In this document: positions 33,769-42,740 of the stretch, in pieces
Numbering within the stretch: the stretch's first letter is position 1
How the letters are laid out: each line of letters begins with the position of its first letter
Origin: Candidatus Methanoliparum thermophilum
GTDB taxonomy: Archaea > Halobacteriota > Methanoliparia > Methanoliparales > Methanoliparaceae
Direction of reading: 5' to 3'
Length of the DNA: 64,000 bases
Assembly: GCA_004212075.1 (NCBI GenBank)
Contig: RXIF01000006.1
Span: 172,358-236,357 of the forward strand
The notes under the pieces: model-generated
What the model was told of the DNA's origin: nothing
What the model saw: the letters and a program-made list of their open reading frames with translations, nothing else
The model's database searches: none
Position numbers and translations under genes: made by a program

Positions 33769-33969
33769 ATGATTAGAGAAAATTTAAAGATTATAGTTGA
33801 TGGGTTGATAATAGGCATAATAATTAGCTTGGCAATTCTTGGATCTTATTTTTCACCATCTGTGATAGATTCGAAAGATTTTCGTCTCATAAAAGCAATT
33901 ATTTGTATTTGTCTTATTATTTTGGGTTGTTGGCGTATTCTGTGCCATCATCTAATTCAAAGTAGGTAG
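33769..33969 (+). CDS. Small two-helix membrane protein, paralogue 1
   Basis: A 66-residue product: MIRENLKIIVDGLIIGIIIS then a PSVIDSKDFRLIKAI stretch and a second hydrophobic segment CICLIILGCWRI. The protein at 38398 has the same length and order (MIREN, VD-W/G-LIIGIII, PPSVID, ICICL). Two independent copies with conserved protein sequence suggest a real gene. Function unknown. Confidence 0.55.
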   Translation: MIRENLKIIVDGLIIGIIISLAILGSYFSPSVIDSKDFRLIKAIICICLIILGCWRILCHHLIQSR

Positions 33970-33999
33970 CTATCTGCCTTGTTGTATGTGTATCATGTG

Positions 34000-34165
34000 G
34001 CTGGATGAAAGAGATGAATAATACATAGTATGAGAAAATATAAATACGAATCCGACTGTCCATCTGAAGTTCGCCCTCATATCATCTTCTATCCGTCCAA
34101 GTCTGCCGTCTATCTGCGTAAATTTACCATTTGTCCCTTTCTCATATCACCCACCTCTGTTCCAA
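34000..34165 (-). pseudogene. Possible remnant of a short coiled-coil plus membrane-anchor gene
   Basis: On the minus strand one frame reads GKFTQIDGRLGRIEDDMRAN followed by FRWTVGFVFIFS, the coil-then-helix pattern of XhlA-like small membrane proteins. No start codon is found in that frame: a TGA precedes it, and an ATG with GTGGGTG upstream lies in the neighbouring frame. A one-base change would join them. Low confidence. Confidence 0.3.
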
Positions 34166-34267
34166 AATGATTTAGCCTCTCGTATTCGTGGTCTTCTCCT
34201 CGTCTATTATTTTATCTCCCGAAGAATCCGATATTTTTGCCAATCAGCTATGGTCTTTTTCTGCTTT

Positions 34268-34534
34268 TTATTTGCCACACGTCAGAGGCGCAGGCCATAC
34301 AATTTCAATCCCCTGTCCATCTATTATAGGAATTATCTCAGGCGGAAAAGCGATCAGGCGGGCGATTATACATGGAATACTCAAAACCATCATCAGTATT
34401 AGTTCACACGGGATAAGTAAACATCCCATAATTCCCCCGATGCAAAGAGCCGTCGGAACCAAGCATGGGCTTATTAAAATTAACCAAATTGATCCCAGCA
34501 CCACCCCCAATGTCGTTCCGGTTATACATACCAT
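34268..34534 (-). CDS. Small polytopic membrane protein
   Basis: An 88-residue hydrophobic protein with three likely membrane segments (TTLGVVLGSIWLILIS, ALCIGGIMGCLLIPCELILM, VLSIPCIIARLIAF). GGAGGATGA stands eight bases before ATG 34532-34534, a strong ribosome-binding site, which is why I accept it over the longer opposite-strand frame. Family not recognised. Confidence 0.55.
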   Translation of the reverse strand: MVCITGTTLGVVLGSIWLILISPCLVPTALCIGGIMGCLLIPCELILMMVLSIPCIIARLIAFPPEIIPIIDGQGIEIVWPAPLTCGK

Positions 34535-34841
34535 AATTTCATCCTCCTCTCTTTACACTCTTATCTTTGATAATATGATAACCTATCTCTTTTCTAATAT
34601 TAAACTATTCTCAAAGATATTCCAGTCCACCTTTGAGATGATGACAATTAACGATATCCTACCTTTCTGATTTTAAAACAAGATACCAACCAATTGGTTT
34701 AATCAATACAACTTTAGTAAATCCACCACTTAGACTTATTACAAAACATGGTTATTGTATCATCATGATAAATTCCTTCCTTTTTTAGGGTGGTAGGTGG
34801 GGTAGTGGTTGTGACTTAATCATTTTTTGCTTCATCTTTTT

Positions 34842-34897
34842 TGATAATTCTGATTTTGATTTACTTGTTCTATGCATGCAAGTACCGATATGCCTTG
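34842..34897. repeat. Left direct repeat flanking a 3.4-kb unit
   Basis: GATAATTCTGATTTTGATTT plus ACTTGTT, then ATGCATGCA and CCGATATGCCTTG, recur in the same order and orientation at 38248-38313, with a nine-base length difference between the two words. Both are preceded by a CTTAATCATTTTT stretch. The gap 34535-34949 holds nothing else recognisable. Confidence 0.7.
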
Positions 34898-34949
34898 ATT
34901 CTTATCATGTTTCTGTATTATCATCAGAATAATTTCAAAGAATCTATAA

Positions 34950-35576
34950 TCACCACAAGATGCTAGAGATGCACTCAACCGAACCAACAATGCCCATACA
35001 GAGGGTAGCGATGCACCCAGCGAGGGTACTGATGCCAGATAGGAGGGTAAAGATGCCAAAAATGGGGGTACCGAAGATGCACAGTGCAATGGGGGTAAGG
35101 AACGTAAAAAGGGTAATAATGCACCAAAGGGGGATACTGAGGCATCCAGCGAGGGTAACAAGAGCCGCAACAGGGGCACCGATGCAACAAGCAGGAAGAG
35201 AGACGATGCCCATAAAGGGGGTACCGAAGATGCACATAAAGGGGATAAGGATGCACAGAAGGAGGGTAGCGATGCACGCAAGAGGGGTAATAAAGATGCC
35301 CAAAATGGGGGCAAGGATGCACGTAAGGAGGGTAGCGATGCACGCAAGAGGGGTACCAATACCCATAAGGAGGGTAAGGATGCCCGAAGCGAGGGTAATG
35401 ATGCACACATCAACGGCATTGCCCTCATCAACGGCAGTACCATCAACAACAGGAGTGAAAATGGCCAGCAAGATAAAACTGATGATCAGTAAAGAAACAA
35501 TCCCCTTTAATGGATTTAGATATTCCAAGAGCTCTTTCCTAAAGTCATCTTCCGATATTTGTTCAATTATTCTCAT
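34950..35576 (-). CDS. Heptad-repeat membrane protein of unknown function
   Basis: A 208-residue product. An amphipathic start (MRIIEQISEDDFRKELLEYL) and one membrane helix (IVSLLIISFILLAIF) are followed by about 20 hydrophobic repeats of seven, sometimes eight, residues. The pattern is x-C/G-I-x-T/P-P/L-L, for example TPLACIATLLTCILAPILGI. The DNA is a 21-base tandem array, see the separate entry. GAGGATGATATTAG precedes the ATG. A truncated copy lies at 31634 on the other strand. It appears to be the last gene of a leftward group with the coiled-coil protein and the PsbP-like protein. No known family recognised. Confidence 0.6.
   Translation of the reverse strand: MRIIEQISEDDFRKELLEYLNPLKGIVSLLIISFILLAIFTPVVDGTAVDEGNAVDVCIITLASGILTLLMGIGTPLACIATLLTCILAPILGIFITPLACIATLLLCILIPFMCIFGTPFMGIVSLPACCIGAPVAALVTLAGCLSIPLWCIITLFTFLTPIALCIFGTPIFGIFTLLSGISTLAGCIATLCMGIVGSVECISSILW
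34990..35430. repeat. 21-base tandem repeat array, degenerate
   Basis: The plus strand reads as repeated GATGCAC-n5-GAGGGTA-n2 units, mostly 21 bases with a few of 24. Because the unit is a multiple of three without stops, all three minus-strand frames and one plus-strand frame are open across about 430 bases. Units differ by point changes, so it is an old array. It lacks the identical repeats and unique spacers of CRISPR. Confidence 0.8.
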
Positions 35577-35618
35577 CTAATATCATCCTCTTTCTTTTCG
35601 ATTTCATTAAATAATCTA

Positions 35619-35807
35619 TCATCTACTCTTTTTGATTCTGTCTTTGATTTTTTCTATCTCTTCGTTTACTTTTTTAAGCTCGTATTCCAAATCTGCTTTG
35701 TATCTCTCCAATTCATGGAGTTGATCTTCTTCTGAAGGATATTCAAACCCGAAGTAGAATCCGGGAAAACAAAAGCTAAATCCACCATAGAATCCACGTC
35801 TAAACAT
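35619..35807 (-). CDS. Small Gly/Phe-rich coiled-coil protein, DUF5320-like
   Basis: A 62-residue protein: FRRGFYGGFSFCFPGFYFGF, then a charged coiled coil (EEDQLHELERYKADLEYELK, KVNEEIEKIKDRI). This arrangement, an aromatic/Gly head and a coil tail, is that of small DUF5320-type proteins common in methanogens. GGAGATGATG precedes the ATG. The function is unknown. Confidence 0.6.
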   Translation of the reverse strand: MFRRGFYGGFSFCFPGFYFGFEYPSEEDQLHELERYKADLEYELKKVNEEIEKIKDRIKKSR

Positions 35808-35884
35808 TTTTCATCATCTCCATTAAACCATTTCTTGATGATCTATAATTTCTTTTCTATTATCATAATTGAAAGAAAAGACGA

Positions 35885-36310
35885 TCATTCTATCAAAAAG
35901 CTCTTTATCATCTCTTTGAAGTATGTATCGTTCGCCTCCTCGAATGCCTCCCTATTTGCTATAAGAGTTATCACATACATTCTTCCATTTTTCACTGTTA
36001 TGATCTGTTTTTGCGTGATACCACCAATACTGAAGTTTTTAGTAATTATCTTCTCCGTCAGATTATCCGGGCCTTCCGTCTCGATTATTGAAATGCTCAC
36101 CACAATATTCTCCGTTTTTGGCCCCGAGAATGTAACGGCTACGTACATATCTCCACTGATTTCATTCTTATTCCAATCATCCGGGTATTTCATCGAGAAA
36201 TTGTATTTTTCGTTCTTATACGTCTTCCACTTCACCGATTGAGCCGTTGCTACAGACGAAGCGAATAGAAGTACTCCAATAAGAAAAATGCTCAATATCT
36301 TTTTGTTCAT
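35885..36310 (-). CDS. Exported PsbP-like protein
   Basis: A 141-residue protein with a signal peptide (NKKILSIFLIGVLLFASSVA, cleavage near ATAQS). The mature part opens WKTYKNEKYNFSMKYPDDWN, the start of the PsbP/MOG1-like fold found in many small archaeal and bacterial exported proteins. The segment VVSISIIETEGPDNL and the terminal FEEANDTYFKEMIKSF also fit. Function unknown. The gene heads a leftward group of three small genes. Confidence 0.7.
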   Translation of the reverse strand: MNKKILSIFLIGVLLFASSVATAQSVKWKTYKNEKYNFSMKYPDDWNKNEISGDMYVAVTFSGPKTENIVVSISIIETEGPDNLTEKIITKNFSIGGITQKQIITVKNGRMYVITLIANREAFEEANDTYFKEMIKSFLIE

Positions 36311-36411
36311 ACAGCATCCTCACTTTGGTATCTTTGATCTGTCGATCTTATAAATGTTTCTATTTATTTATTGGTACACTGTTTACTGATCCAGACGCAT
36401 GGATTGTTTAG

Positions 36412-38097
36412 TCAATCTTTCAGGTCTTTTACACATGAGCTGCAGATGAGAAATGTCTTTTCGCCGTGCCGCCACTCATGATCTAACCATTTTCTTTCTC
36501 CACAAAGCTCACAAAAACCTTCCTCAACCTGAGATAAATTTTTAATGGTCTCTATGTCTGTCTCTTCCTCCTCAATGCTTCGTTCACGTGCAAGCTCAAC
36601 AACTCGCTCTATATGTAAGTAATATTTCTTACCGTGTGATGTATCTTTGGCTTTTTTGATCAAACCCAAGTTCCGCAAGGCATCAAAGATATTCTGCCAC
36701 CACTTAACGTTAAGTGCTTCAGTTAAGTCTTTCAAATAAATAGCGTTGCCTTTTGATTTGATTTCATCTCTGTGTGTTAGCAAATAACCTAAAACACGAT
36801 TTTCTATCTCAAAGCTCTTCCTTTCTACCCCCAAAGTAGCCTCTTCTGCATACTTAATCATATTTTCATATCGTTCAGGATATGTGACTTTGCAAATCGA
36901 TAGAATGGGTGCCCATAACAAAAAATACCGGCCATATAACCGCTCTGTTGGTTCAATATTGTGATAAGCCTCATATATTTCCTTCCAATTCATTAACGCA
37001 TAGTTTAAGAGTGTTTCTTGGATGTTATCCAGCTCAGTGTCGGTTTCCAGGATTTTCCGTGCTAGTGCATATTTTCTGTCATAACTCTTATACATAATAA
37101 TCGTGATTGATTTTTCTTCCAATTCTAACGGTTCCCGTGATGCGAGAGCTTTGGGGCAGTAAGTATTGAAAAAACAATCTTATCATGATTGTCAGGATCA
37201 CAACGATGTACACATCCACCTTGCTCGTGCCCTGTTTCTAACAAAGCCTGCAAGATCGGTCCGTAAACTTGATGCTTTAGTAATCGGTGTGCTTCGTCAA
37301 TAAGCATTGTTGGCTTTGCATTATGGATCATTCTGAAAAGTGGAGCTTCATTCGGGAGAGAAAGTTTTTGTGTCGGATTCCAGCATATTCGGGATAAGAA
37401 TGTCAGTTGTCCGCTTTTGTTTGTGCCTTTTTCACCTTCAAAAATAAGGAATGGATAAACAGAAAACATAGGGAAGAGATAAGTTCCGATAGCCCAACAA
37501 GAGATAAGATAACTTTCGATATTATTATTCATCTTAAAATACAATATATGTTTACTAGCAGGTAGTAAGTCTATATCTCTTCTATCGAATTTGCACCGAA
37601 TTTTATTCGTTTTCAGAAGAGTGAGATATAGTTTGAGTATTTGCACACGTTGGCTGGATACCAAGTATAACGGCACTCCTTCAATCCGTCTAAAAAACTG
37701 TGCAAAAACTCCATTTATCTGGTCCTGCTGTGCAAACCTTTCTACTATTATCTCACTCAAGGGAGAATCCCCAAAATCCTGTGCAAATCTCTCTAAAGCT
37801 GTGCAAAAAATAGGTTTGTATAGGGTATATGGGGGTATTTTTTAATGGAACTGTAAAAAATATACCTAAGCTTGGGTCAAAATTTATAGGTCCGTAATAT
37901 TTTATTATCTTTTCATCCTCAATTGATGCCTCTACATCAGCCAACAAGTCAAAATCGCTCTTATTCTCTCCATTCGATGTTTTCTTCTTTCCCTTTCTCC
38001 TAAGTGTTAACTCATCTGTGATAAACCAAAATTTTGGGTCGTGGGAAAAATAGTATTTGTACAGCTTTGACTTGTAGTGATAATCAAGCCTATACAA
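36412..38097 (-). pseudogene. DUF3631/DUF927-like replication ATPase in three frames
   Basis: Three consecutive minus-strand frames (38097-37753, 37760-37125, 37150-36412) read as one protein of about 555 residues. It contains an ATPase core: FEGEKGTNKS as a Walker-A-like loop, then APLFRMIHNAKPTMLIDEAH as sensor plus Walker B, then HEQGGCVHRCDPDN. Across the second break comes FFNTYCPKALASREPLELEE, and at the end CELCGERKWLDHEW with later Cys residues as a zinc finger. The middle matches DUF3631, an ATPase of plasmid and phage replication or primase systems. Both breaks fall at T6 runs (about 37165 and about 37807), so decay, programmed slippage or sequencing error are all possible. Confidence 0.6.
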
Positions 38098-38247
38098 GAG
38101 TTGAATTCTACTTAAGGTCTTGTTTTCAAAAAATATCTAAGGCTTCCTTCAAGTGTCTCTTGTGTGGATGTAGTGTGTGTCTGTCTTCATCTTCTTCAAG
38201 TGTCTCTTTTATTATAGTGGTGTGGTTGTGGCTGTGGCTTAATCATT

Positions 38248-38313
38248 TTTGATAATTCTGATTTTGATTTACTTGTTACTATCAATCCATGCATGCAGGC
38301 GCCGATATGCCTT
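38248..38313. repeat. Right direct repeat flanking the 3.4-kb unit
   Basis: Same words in the same order as at 34842-34897 (see there). Between the two copies lie the heptad-repeat gene, the coiled-coil gene, the PsbP-like gene and the broken replication ATPase. Confidence 0.7.
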
Positions 38314-38397
38314 GTTAAGTGTGTGTTATGTGTGTGCTGTGTGGCTGTTGGCTCTGTTGATAAATCTTAATAATTCAAATTGTTGATTATTCCAATA

Positions 38398-38598
38398 ATG
38401 ATTAGAGAAAATTTAGACATTATAGTTGACTGGTTGATAATAGGTATAATAATTGGTTGGGTAATTCTCGGGGTGTATCATCTGTGTATTCCACCATCTG
38501 TAATAGATTTCGAAGATATTCGTTTCTTGATAAAACATATTTGTATTTGTTTGTTTTGTATTGTTGGCGTATTCTGTGCCATTGGTATACCTAATTAA
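38398..38598 (+). CDS. Small two-helix membrane protein, paralogue 2
   Basis: A 66-residue product, MIRENLDIIVDWLIIGIIIG, then PPSVIDFEDIRFLIKH and ICICLFCIVGVFCAIG. It is a clear paralogue of the 33769 gene. An ATG 18 bases upstream (38380) is possible but the shared start favours 38398. Function unknown. Confidence 0.55.
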   Translation: MIRENLDIIVDWLIIGIIIGWVILGVYHLCIPPSVIDFEDIRFLIKHICICLFCIVGVFCAIGIPN

Positions 38599-39214
38599 GG
38601 ATAGTATTTTATCTTTGTTATGTGTGGCTTGTGTGTGCTATATGGAAGAAAATAGTAATAAATTCATCTTCTGATAATTTGCAGTTCTTCTATCATAATA
38701 TCAAGGATAGTTTTGTAGTGTGCGGGTGCTTGGTGTTAATCACCTAAAGAGGGGGTACCCAAGGGGTATCTTAGGCAACTTTCCTATACGTTGAATACCA
38801 ACTAACTACCTTTTTCTGCTATATATTGTATTACAAAGAGAAGTAAAAAAAAAAGAATATTGACAAAAAATATAAATGCTGGTGTAGACAAACTAATATA
38901 AAATGCCCGTGCTAATGATAGATCCTGTTTTAGAAAGCATAAACTTATATTACATAATTGCCATTCTTTTTATTGGAGGGAGGCGGCACTAAAAAAATAG
39001 CTGTGGCATTCTTCCACCTCTCTCTAAAATTCAAAACCACAGTAACGTTCCATATCCTAACTCTTCTAACACCTGCGATAACCACCAGTCAGGACTGACT
39101 AATTGGGTTGGGATACAAAACGGCTTTTATGATGATATTACTATTACATTTCCTCGTCATCGTAATGAGTTTTTTAAACTTGCTTTCAATATAGCATATG
39201 ATCCTGTGATCTCA
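38599..39214 (+). other. Repeat block c and a degraded reading frame
   Basis: 38741-38890 is block c (CACCTAAAGAGGGGGTACCC ... CTTAGGCAACTT, then the promoter-like stretch shared with block b); TACCC-AA-GGGGTA can form a hairpin. A 29-residue frame starts at ATG 38903. From about 38995 an open stretch, NSCGILPPLSKIQNHSNVPY and so on, resembles the Pro/Asn-rich protein at 33292 but has no start codon. Confidence 0.45.
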
Positions 39215-39653
39215 CTAAAAGGTATTCGATATTCTGATTCTGAGACTATTATCTTCAAATATTTTATAGTTTTCAACAAATAGCTCCATTGATTTGCAGT
39301 AATCATTAAATGGGGGATGAATTTCAATAACCTTAGGAGGGTCATTAGTATTAACTAATGCTTTTATAAAATCGCTAAACTCTTTACTCCATTCTTCATT
39401 AAACCAAAGCTGAGGAACACCATTTTTTTTGTGAGTTTACAATGGTTTGAAATTTTCCTATAAGATTAGAATTCATATTTCGTTTTCTAAATGAATATTC
39501 TGTATGTAGTGAATATGACATAGTAGGTCGAATAACTATAATATCAAAATTTCCCGCAATTTCCTGTATTTTGGGGATTATATTGTTGGGATATTGCGTT
39601 CTCCCATACTTTACTGGTATTAAATAGTTGCTATTCATTTTATTTTTGTTCAA
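39215..39653 (-). pseudogene. Unrecognised gene split by a frameshift at an A8 run
   Basis: Minus-strand frame 39653-39400 reads MNSNYLIPVKYGRTQYPNNI and FDIIVIRPTMSYSLHTEYSF. After a frame change at the run of eight A/T near 39423-39430 it continues NGVPQLWFNEEWSKEFSDFI, then KVIEIHPPFNDYCKSMELFV and stops at 39215. Joined, it would be about 140 residues. The likely start (39638) overlaps the last bases of the dehydrogenase gene, so it is a downstream operon partner. I do not recognise the family; the IEIHPPF strand is barrel-like. Confidence 0.45.
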
Positions 39654-40776
39654 TATTTTTCATCATTCTCACTATCGCATCACCAACCTCTTTTGTCGTA
39701 GAGTCTCCACCAAGATCGCGGGTTAATGCAACTCTTTGAGACAAATTCTCTTCAATTGCATCTAAAATAGTTTTTGCCGCTTTTTTTTCTCCTAATGTCT
39801 CTAAAATCATCGATCCTGCCCAAATTGTTGCGATCGGGTTTGATACATTTTTTCCTTTGTACTTGGGAGCAGATCCATGTATCGGTTCGAACATGCTCGT
39901 CCCGCTCGGATTTATGTTTCCTCCCGGTGCTAATCCCATTCCTCCTTGTATCATTGCGCCAAGGTCGGTTATGATGTCGCCAAACATATTTGGTGTCACT
40001 ATAACATCAAACCATTCTGGATTCTTTACAAACCACATCGTTATCGCATCGACAAAATAGAACGATGTCTCTACATCTGGATAACCTTTCGATACTTCGC
40101 CGAAGACGTCTCGCCAGAATCCATATATATCCGATAAGACGTTTGCTTTATCTACGCTTGATAAATTTTTCCTACGTTCCATCGATCTTTCAAACGCGTA
40201 CTCAATGACCCTGCGTGCCCCCTCTTTACTTATAACTCCGATCTGATATGCGATCTCATCCGCATCGTGTTCGATATCTAGCCCAAATTTTATACTGTAA
40301 AGATCTCTTGCCAGCTCTAGTTCCTGTTTTGATTTTCCTCTCTCTACTCGTCCGCCTATTCCCACATAAAAATCTTCTGTATTCTCTCTTATTACAAGAA
40401 AATTGATATCTTCTGGTTTTTTATTTTTTATGGGAGTTTCAACACCTTTTAATAATTTTATTGGTCGTAAATTGATATATTGATCAAAATAAAACCTAAT
40501 CTTTAGAAGAATTCCTTTTTCCAATATGCCTGGTTTTACTTTAGGATCTCCTACTGCACCAAGATAAATCGCTTTGTATCTTGATAGCTCTTTTAACTCT
40601 TCTTCTTCGATCAATTTTCCTGTTTTAATATATCTCTCTGCTCCTATATCAAAATCTATCCATGAGATATCAAACTGGAATAATTCTGCAGCAGCCTCCA
40701 TAACTTTTTTACCTTCTGTTATTACTTCTGGACCGATGCCATCACCAGGAATCACTGGTATTTTATATGAACTCAT
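39640..40776 (-). CDS. leuB: Isopropylmalate/isocitrate-type decarboxylating dehydrogenase
   Basis: A 378-residue member of the beta-decarboxylating dehydrogenase family. NAD-binding start [13 protein letters not shown], active-site segments [25 protein letters not shown] and [20 protein letters not shown], and the metal site [12 protein letters not shown] with [12 protein letters not shown] and [13 protein letters not shown] are present. In archaea this family includes 3-isopropylmalate dehydrogenase (leucine), homoisocitrate dehydrogenase (AksF, coenzyme B) and isocitrate dehydrogenase. [12 protein letters not shown] lies between LeuB- and tartrate/isocitrate-type motifs, so leuB is a working label. 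Confidence 0.75.
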   Translation of the reverse strand: MSSYKIPVIPGDGIGPEVITEGKKVMEAAAELFQFDISWIDFDIGAERYIKTGKLIEEEELKELSRYKAIYLGAVGDPKVKPGILEKGILLKIRFYFDQYINLRPIKLLKGVETPIKNKKPEDINFLVIRENTEDFYVGIGGRVERGKSKQELELARDLYSIKFGLDIEHDADEIAYQIGVISKEGARRVIEYAFERSMERRKNLSSVDKANVLSDIYGFWRDVFGEVSKGYPDVETSFYFVDAITMWFVKNPEWFDVIVTPNMFGDIITDLGAMIQGGMGLAPGGNINPSGTSMFEPIHGSAPKYKGKNVSNPIATIWAGSMILETLGEKKAAKTILDAIEENLSQRVALTRDLGGDSTTKEVGDAIVRMMKNIEQK

Positions 40777-40842
40777 AATTTTCCCTCTCTATATTGATTA
40801 TTGATAAAACTATGTTTATAATTACAGCAATTAATACAAAAT

Positions 40843-40880
40843 ATTTTAATATGATGATAAAAATTTTAATATGATGATAA
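40843..40880. repeat. Short tandem duplication in a divergent promoter region
   Basis: ATTTTAATATGATGATAA occurs twice, 20 bases apart, in the 193-base gap between the dehydrogenase gene and the DUF22 gene. It could be a pair of operator half-sites or chance slippage. Confidence 0.4.
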
Positions 40881-40969
40881 AAATAATAATTTATTGAATA
40901 TCTAAAATGTATATTAACTAATTTTGAACATTATTTAGAATAGCTAAAAAAACAAAGGAGTGAGACAAA

Positions 40970-41413
40970 TTGGCAAAAATCGATTTGGTTGTTTGGAAGG
41001 ATAAAATTGGTGAAGAGTTAGATAAAATATCCGTAGACATCTATCCATACGGATATAGCGTAGGACCGAAAGGACAATGGGAGATGCTTATTGCAGCAGA
41101 AAATAAGATAGTAAAAGCAAATGAATTGACTTATATTAAGGTAAGGGAGATCACGATACCTGAAAGAGCAATAGTATTACCATGTTTTTTTTCTAGACAT
41201 GCGCTAGGAACCGTAGAGAAAGCAGTAGGTGTTGGTGTGCCTAAAAAAGCAGAAGAGAAAAGATATATTGATACGGTTATATTCCATCCTATTTTTAATG
41301 GAGAGATCCATACAGGAGAACTCTTGGATGTTATAAATATATTTTATGCAACATTCGAACGTAAACTTAATGCAGACGTACTTGATCGCTGGCTAAAGAG
41401 TAAGACAGGTTAA
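40970..41413 (+). CDS. DUF22 family protein
   Basis: A 147-residue archaeal protein of unknown function. The conserved centre is IYPYGYSVGPKGQWEMLIAA followed by KANELTYIKVREITIPERAI, then LPCFFSRHALGTVEKAVGVG. The end has GEIHTGELLDVINIFYATF. AAAGGAGTGAG lies about six bases before TTG 40970, which decides this non-ATG start. It is followed after eight bases by pus10, so it is probably one transcript. Confidence 0.75.
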   Translation: MAKIDLVVWKDKIGEELDKISVDIYPYGYSVGPKGQWEMLIAAENKIVKANELTYIKVREITIPERAIVLPCFFSRHALGTVEKAVGVGVPKKAEEKRYIDTVIFHPIFNGEIHTGELLDVINIFYATFERKLNADVLDRWLKSKTG

Positions 41414-41421
41414 AAATAAAT

Positions 41422-42657
41422 ATGGATAAGGATGAGCATATATACCAAGATGAGATAATAAAGATATCTGAAAAGGTAATAAATGATGGATACGTCTGTA
41501 ACAGATGTTTAGGCAGGCAGTTTGTCAACTTATGGGGCAATATAGGTAACGAAGAGCGAGGAAGAAGAATAAAGAATATTCTGCGGGATTATTACAAGAT
41601 AGATCATATATCAAATGTTTGTTGGATCTGTGGCGGTTTCTTAGACGATCTAGACGAATGGGTAAGAAGATGCATAGATATCTCAAAAGATTATGAATAT
41701 GATACATTTTTGGTTGGAACACATATATCAGGTCTATTGCATGAAACGGAAGAGTATCTATGGGAAAAGACGGGTGCAAGATATACAGAGAGCATAAAAG
41801 CGGAGATAAATAGGGAAATAGGGAAGAGAATAGAAAAAGTTACAGGAAAAAACGTAGATTTTGTAAAACCAGATATCCTTTTTTTGATAGATATTCCGCT
41901 GGATAAGGTGACAATAAAAGTAAAACCGGTTTATATCTACGGACGATACAAAAAATATGTACGAGATATACCACAGACAAAATGGCCGTGTAGAGCTTGT
42001 GGTGGTGTTGGCTGTTACGTCTGTAACTACACCGGAAAAAAATATTTAGAGAGTGTGGAGGAATTAATAGGTAAACATGCCCTTAAATCATTCTTGGGAG
42101 AATTTACAAAGTTTCATGGTGCGGGAAGAGAAGATATTGATGTCAGAATGCTGGGAAATGGGAGGCCATTCGTGCTGGAGATAATAAACCCAAAAAAAAG
42201 GTTTTTAGATTTAACACAGATAGAGAATGATATAAATAAATATGAGAAAGATAAGATCGAGGTTAGTAACATACGGTTTGCGGATAAAGAAGAGATCAGT
42301 TATCTAAAGTCGTTAAAGGTAGACAAGATTTATAAATGTGATGTTACATTTGATAGAATATTAGATAAAAAAGATATCATAAAGGCAATAGGGTCTATGA
42401 ACGGGGTAATTTTGAAGCAAAGGACACCAACAAGGGTATTGCATAGAAGGAAAGATCTTATTCGGGAGAGAAGAGTAAATTGGATAAAATTGGTTGATTA
42501 CACAGGGGATTCTGCAGTCTTAGAGATATCTTGCGAGGGCGGAACTTATGTAAAGGAGTTGATTACAGGAGATTATGGTAGAACAATACCGAATTTGTCG
42601 GATTTACTTGATGTAACCGCTACTGTTAAGACATTAGATGTTATCTCTTTTAAATAA
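41422..42657 (+). CDS. pus10: tRNA pseudouridine synthase Pus10
   Basis: A 411-residue Pus10, the archaeal enzyme that makes pseudouridine 54 (and often 55) in the T-loop of tRNAs. The N-terminal THUMP-containing part has a zinc site from CNRCLGRQF and CWICGG (about residues 26 to 75), with further CRACGGVGCYVC. The catalytic domain has the conserved REDIDVRMLGNGRPFVLEI with the active Asp, and ends with LEISCEGGTYVKELITGDYG and GRTIPNLSDLL. The length fits the family. Confidence 0.92.
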   Translation: MDKDEHIYQDEIIKISEKVINDGYVCNRCLGRQFVNLWGNIGNEERGRRIKNILRDYYKIDHISNVCWICGGFLDDLDEWVRRCIDISKDYEYDTFLVGTHISGLLHETEEYLWEKTGARYTESIKAEINREIGKRIEKVTGKNVDFVKPDILFLIDIPLDKVTIKVKPVYIYGRYKKYVRDIPQTKWPCRACGGVGCYVCNYTGKKYLESVEELIGKHALKSFLGEFTKFHGAGREDIDVRMLGNGRPFVLEIINPKKRFLDLTQIENDINKYEKDKIEVSNIRFADKEEISYLKSLKVDKIYKCDVTFDRILDKKDIIKAIGSMNGVILKQRTPTRVLHRRKDLIRERRVNWIKLVDYTGDSAVLEISCEGGTYVKELITGDYGRTIPNLSDLLDVTATVKTLDVISFK

Positions 42658-42740
42658 ATTTACTCAAAAAACAAATTTTTATATGATATCTTCTTTTTAT
42701 CATTCTTAAATTAATAAAAAGATCAATAAGAGGTAGAAAA

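Noticed and set aside
34188..34670. 160-residue plus-strand frame
   Set aside because: It is the complement of the small membrane-protein gene at 34268-34534, which has a strong ribosome-binding site.
34990..35430. CRISPR-like regular repeats
   Set aside because: Units are 21-24 bases, contiguous, degenerate and without unique spacers; they encode heptads.
34960..35580. 206-residue Met/Arg/Val-rich plus-strand frame over the heptad repeats
   Set aside because: Open only because the repeat unit lacks stops; the minus-strand frame has a ribosome-binding site, a membrane-helix start and a paralogue at 31634.
38351..38364. CTCTGTTGATAAATC as a further MITE terminal repeat
   Set aside because: One base short of the TIR and no matching interior or partner end.
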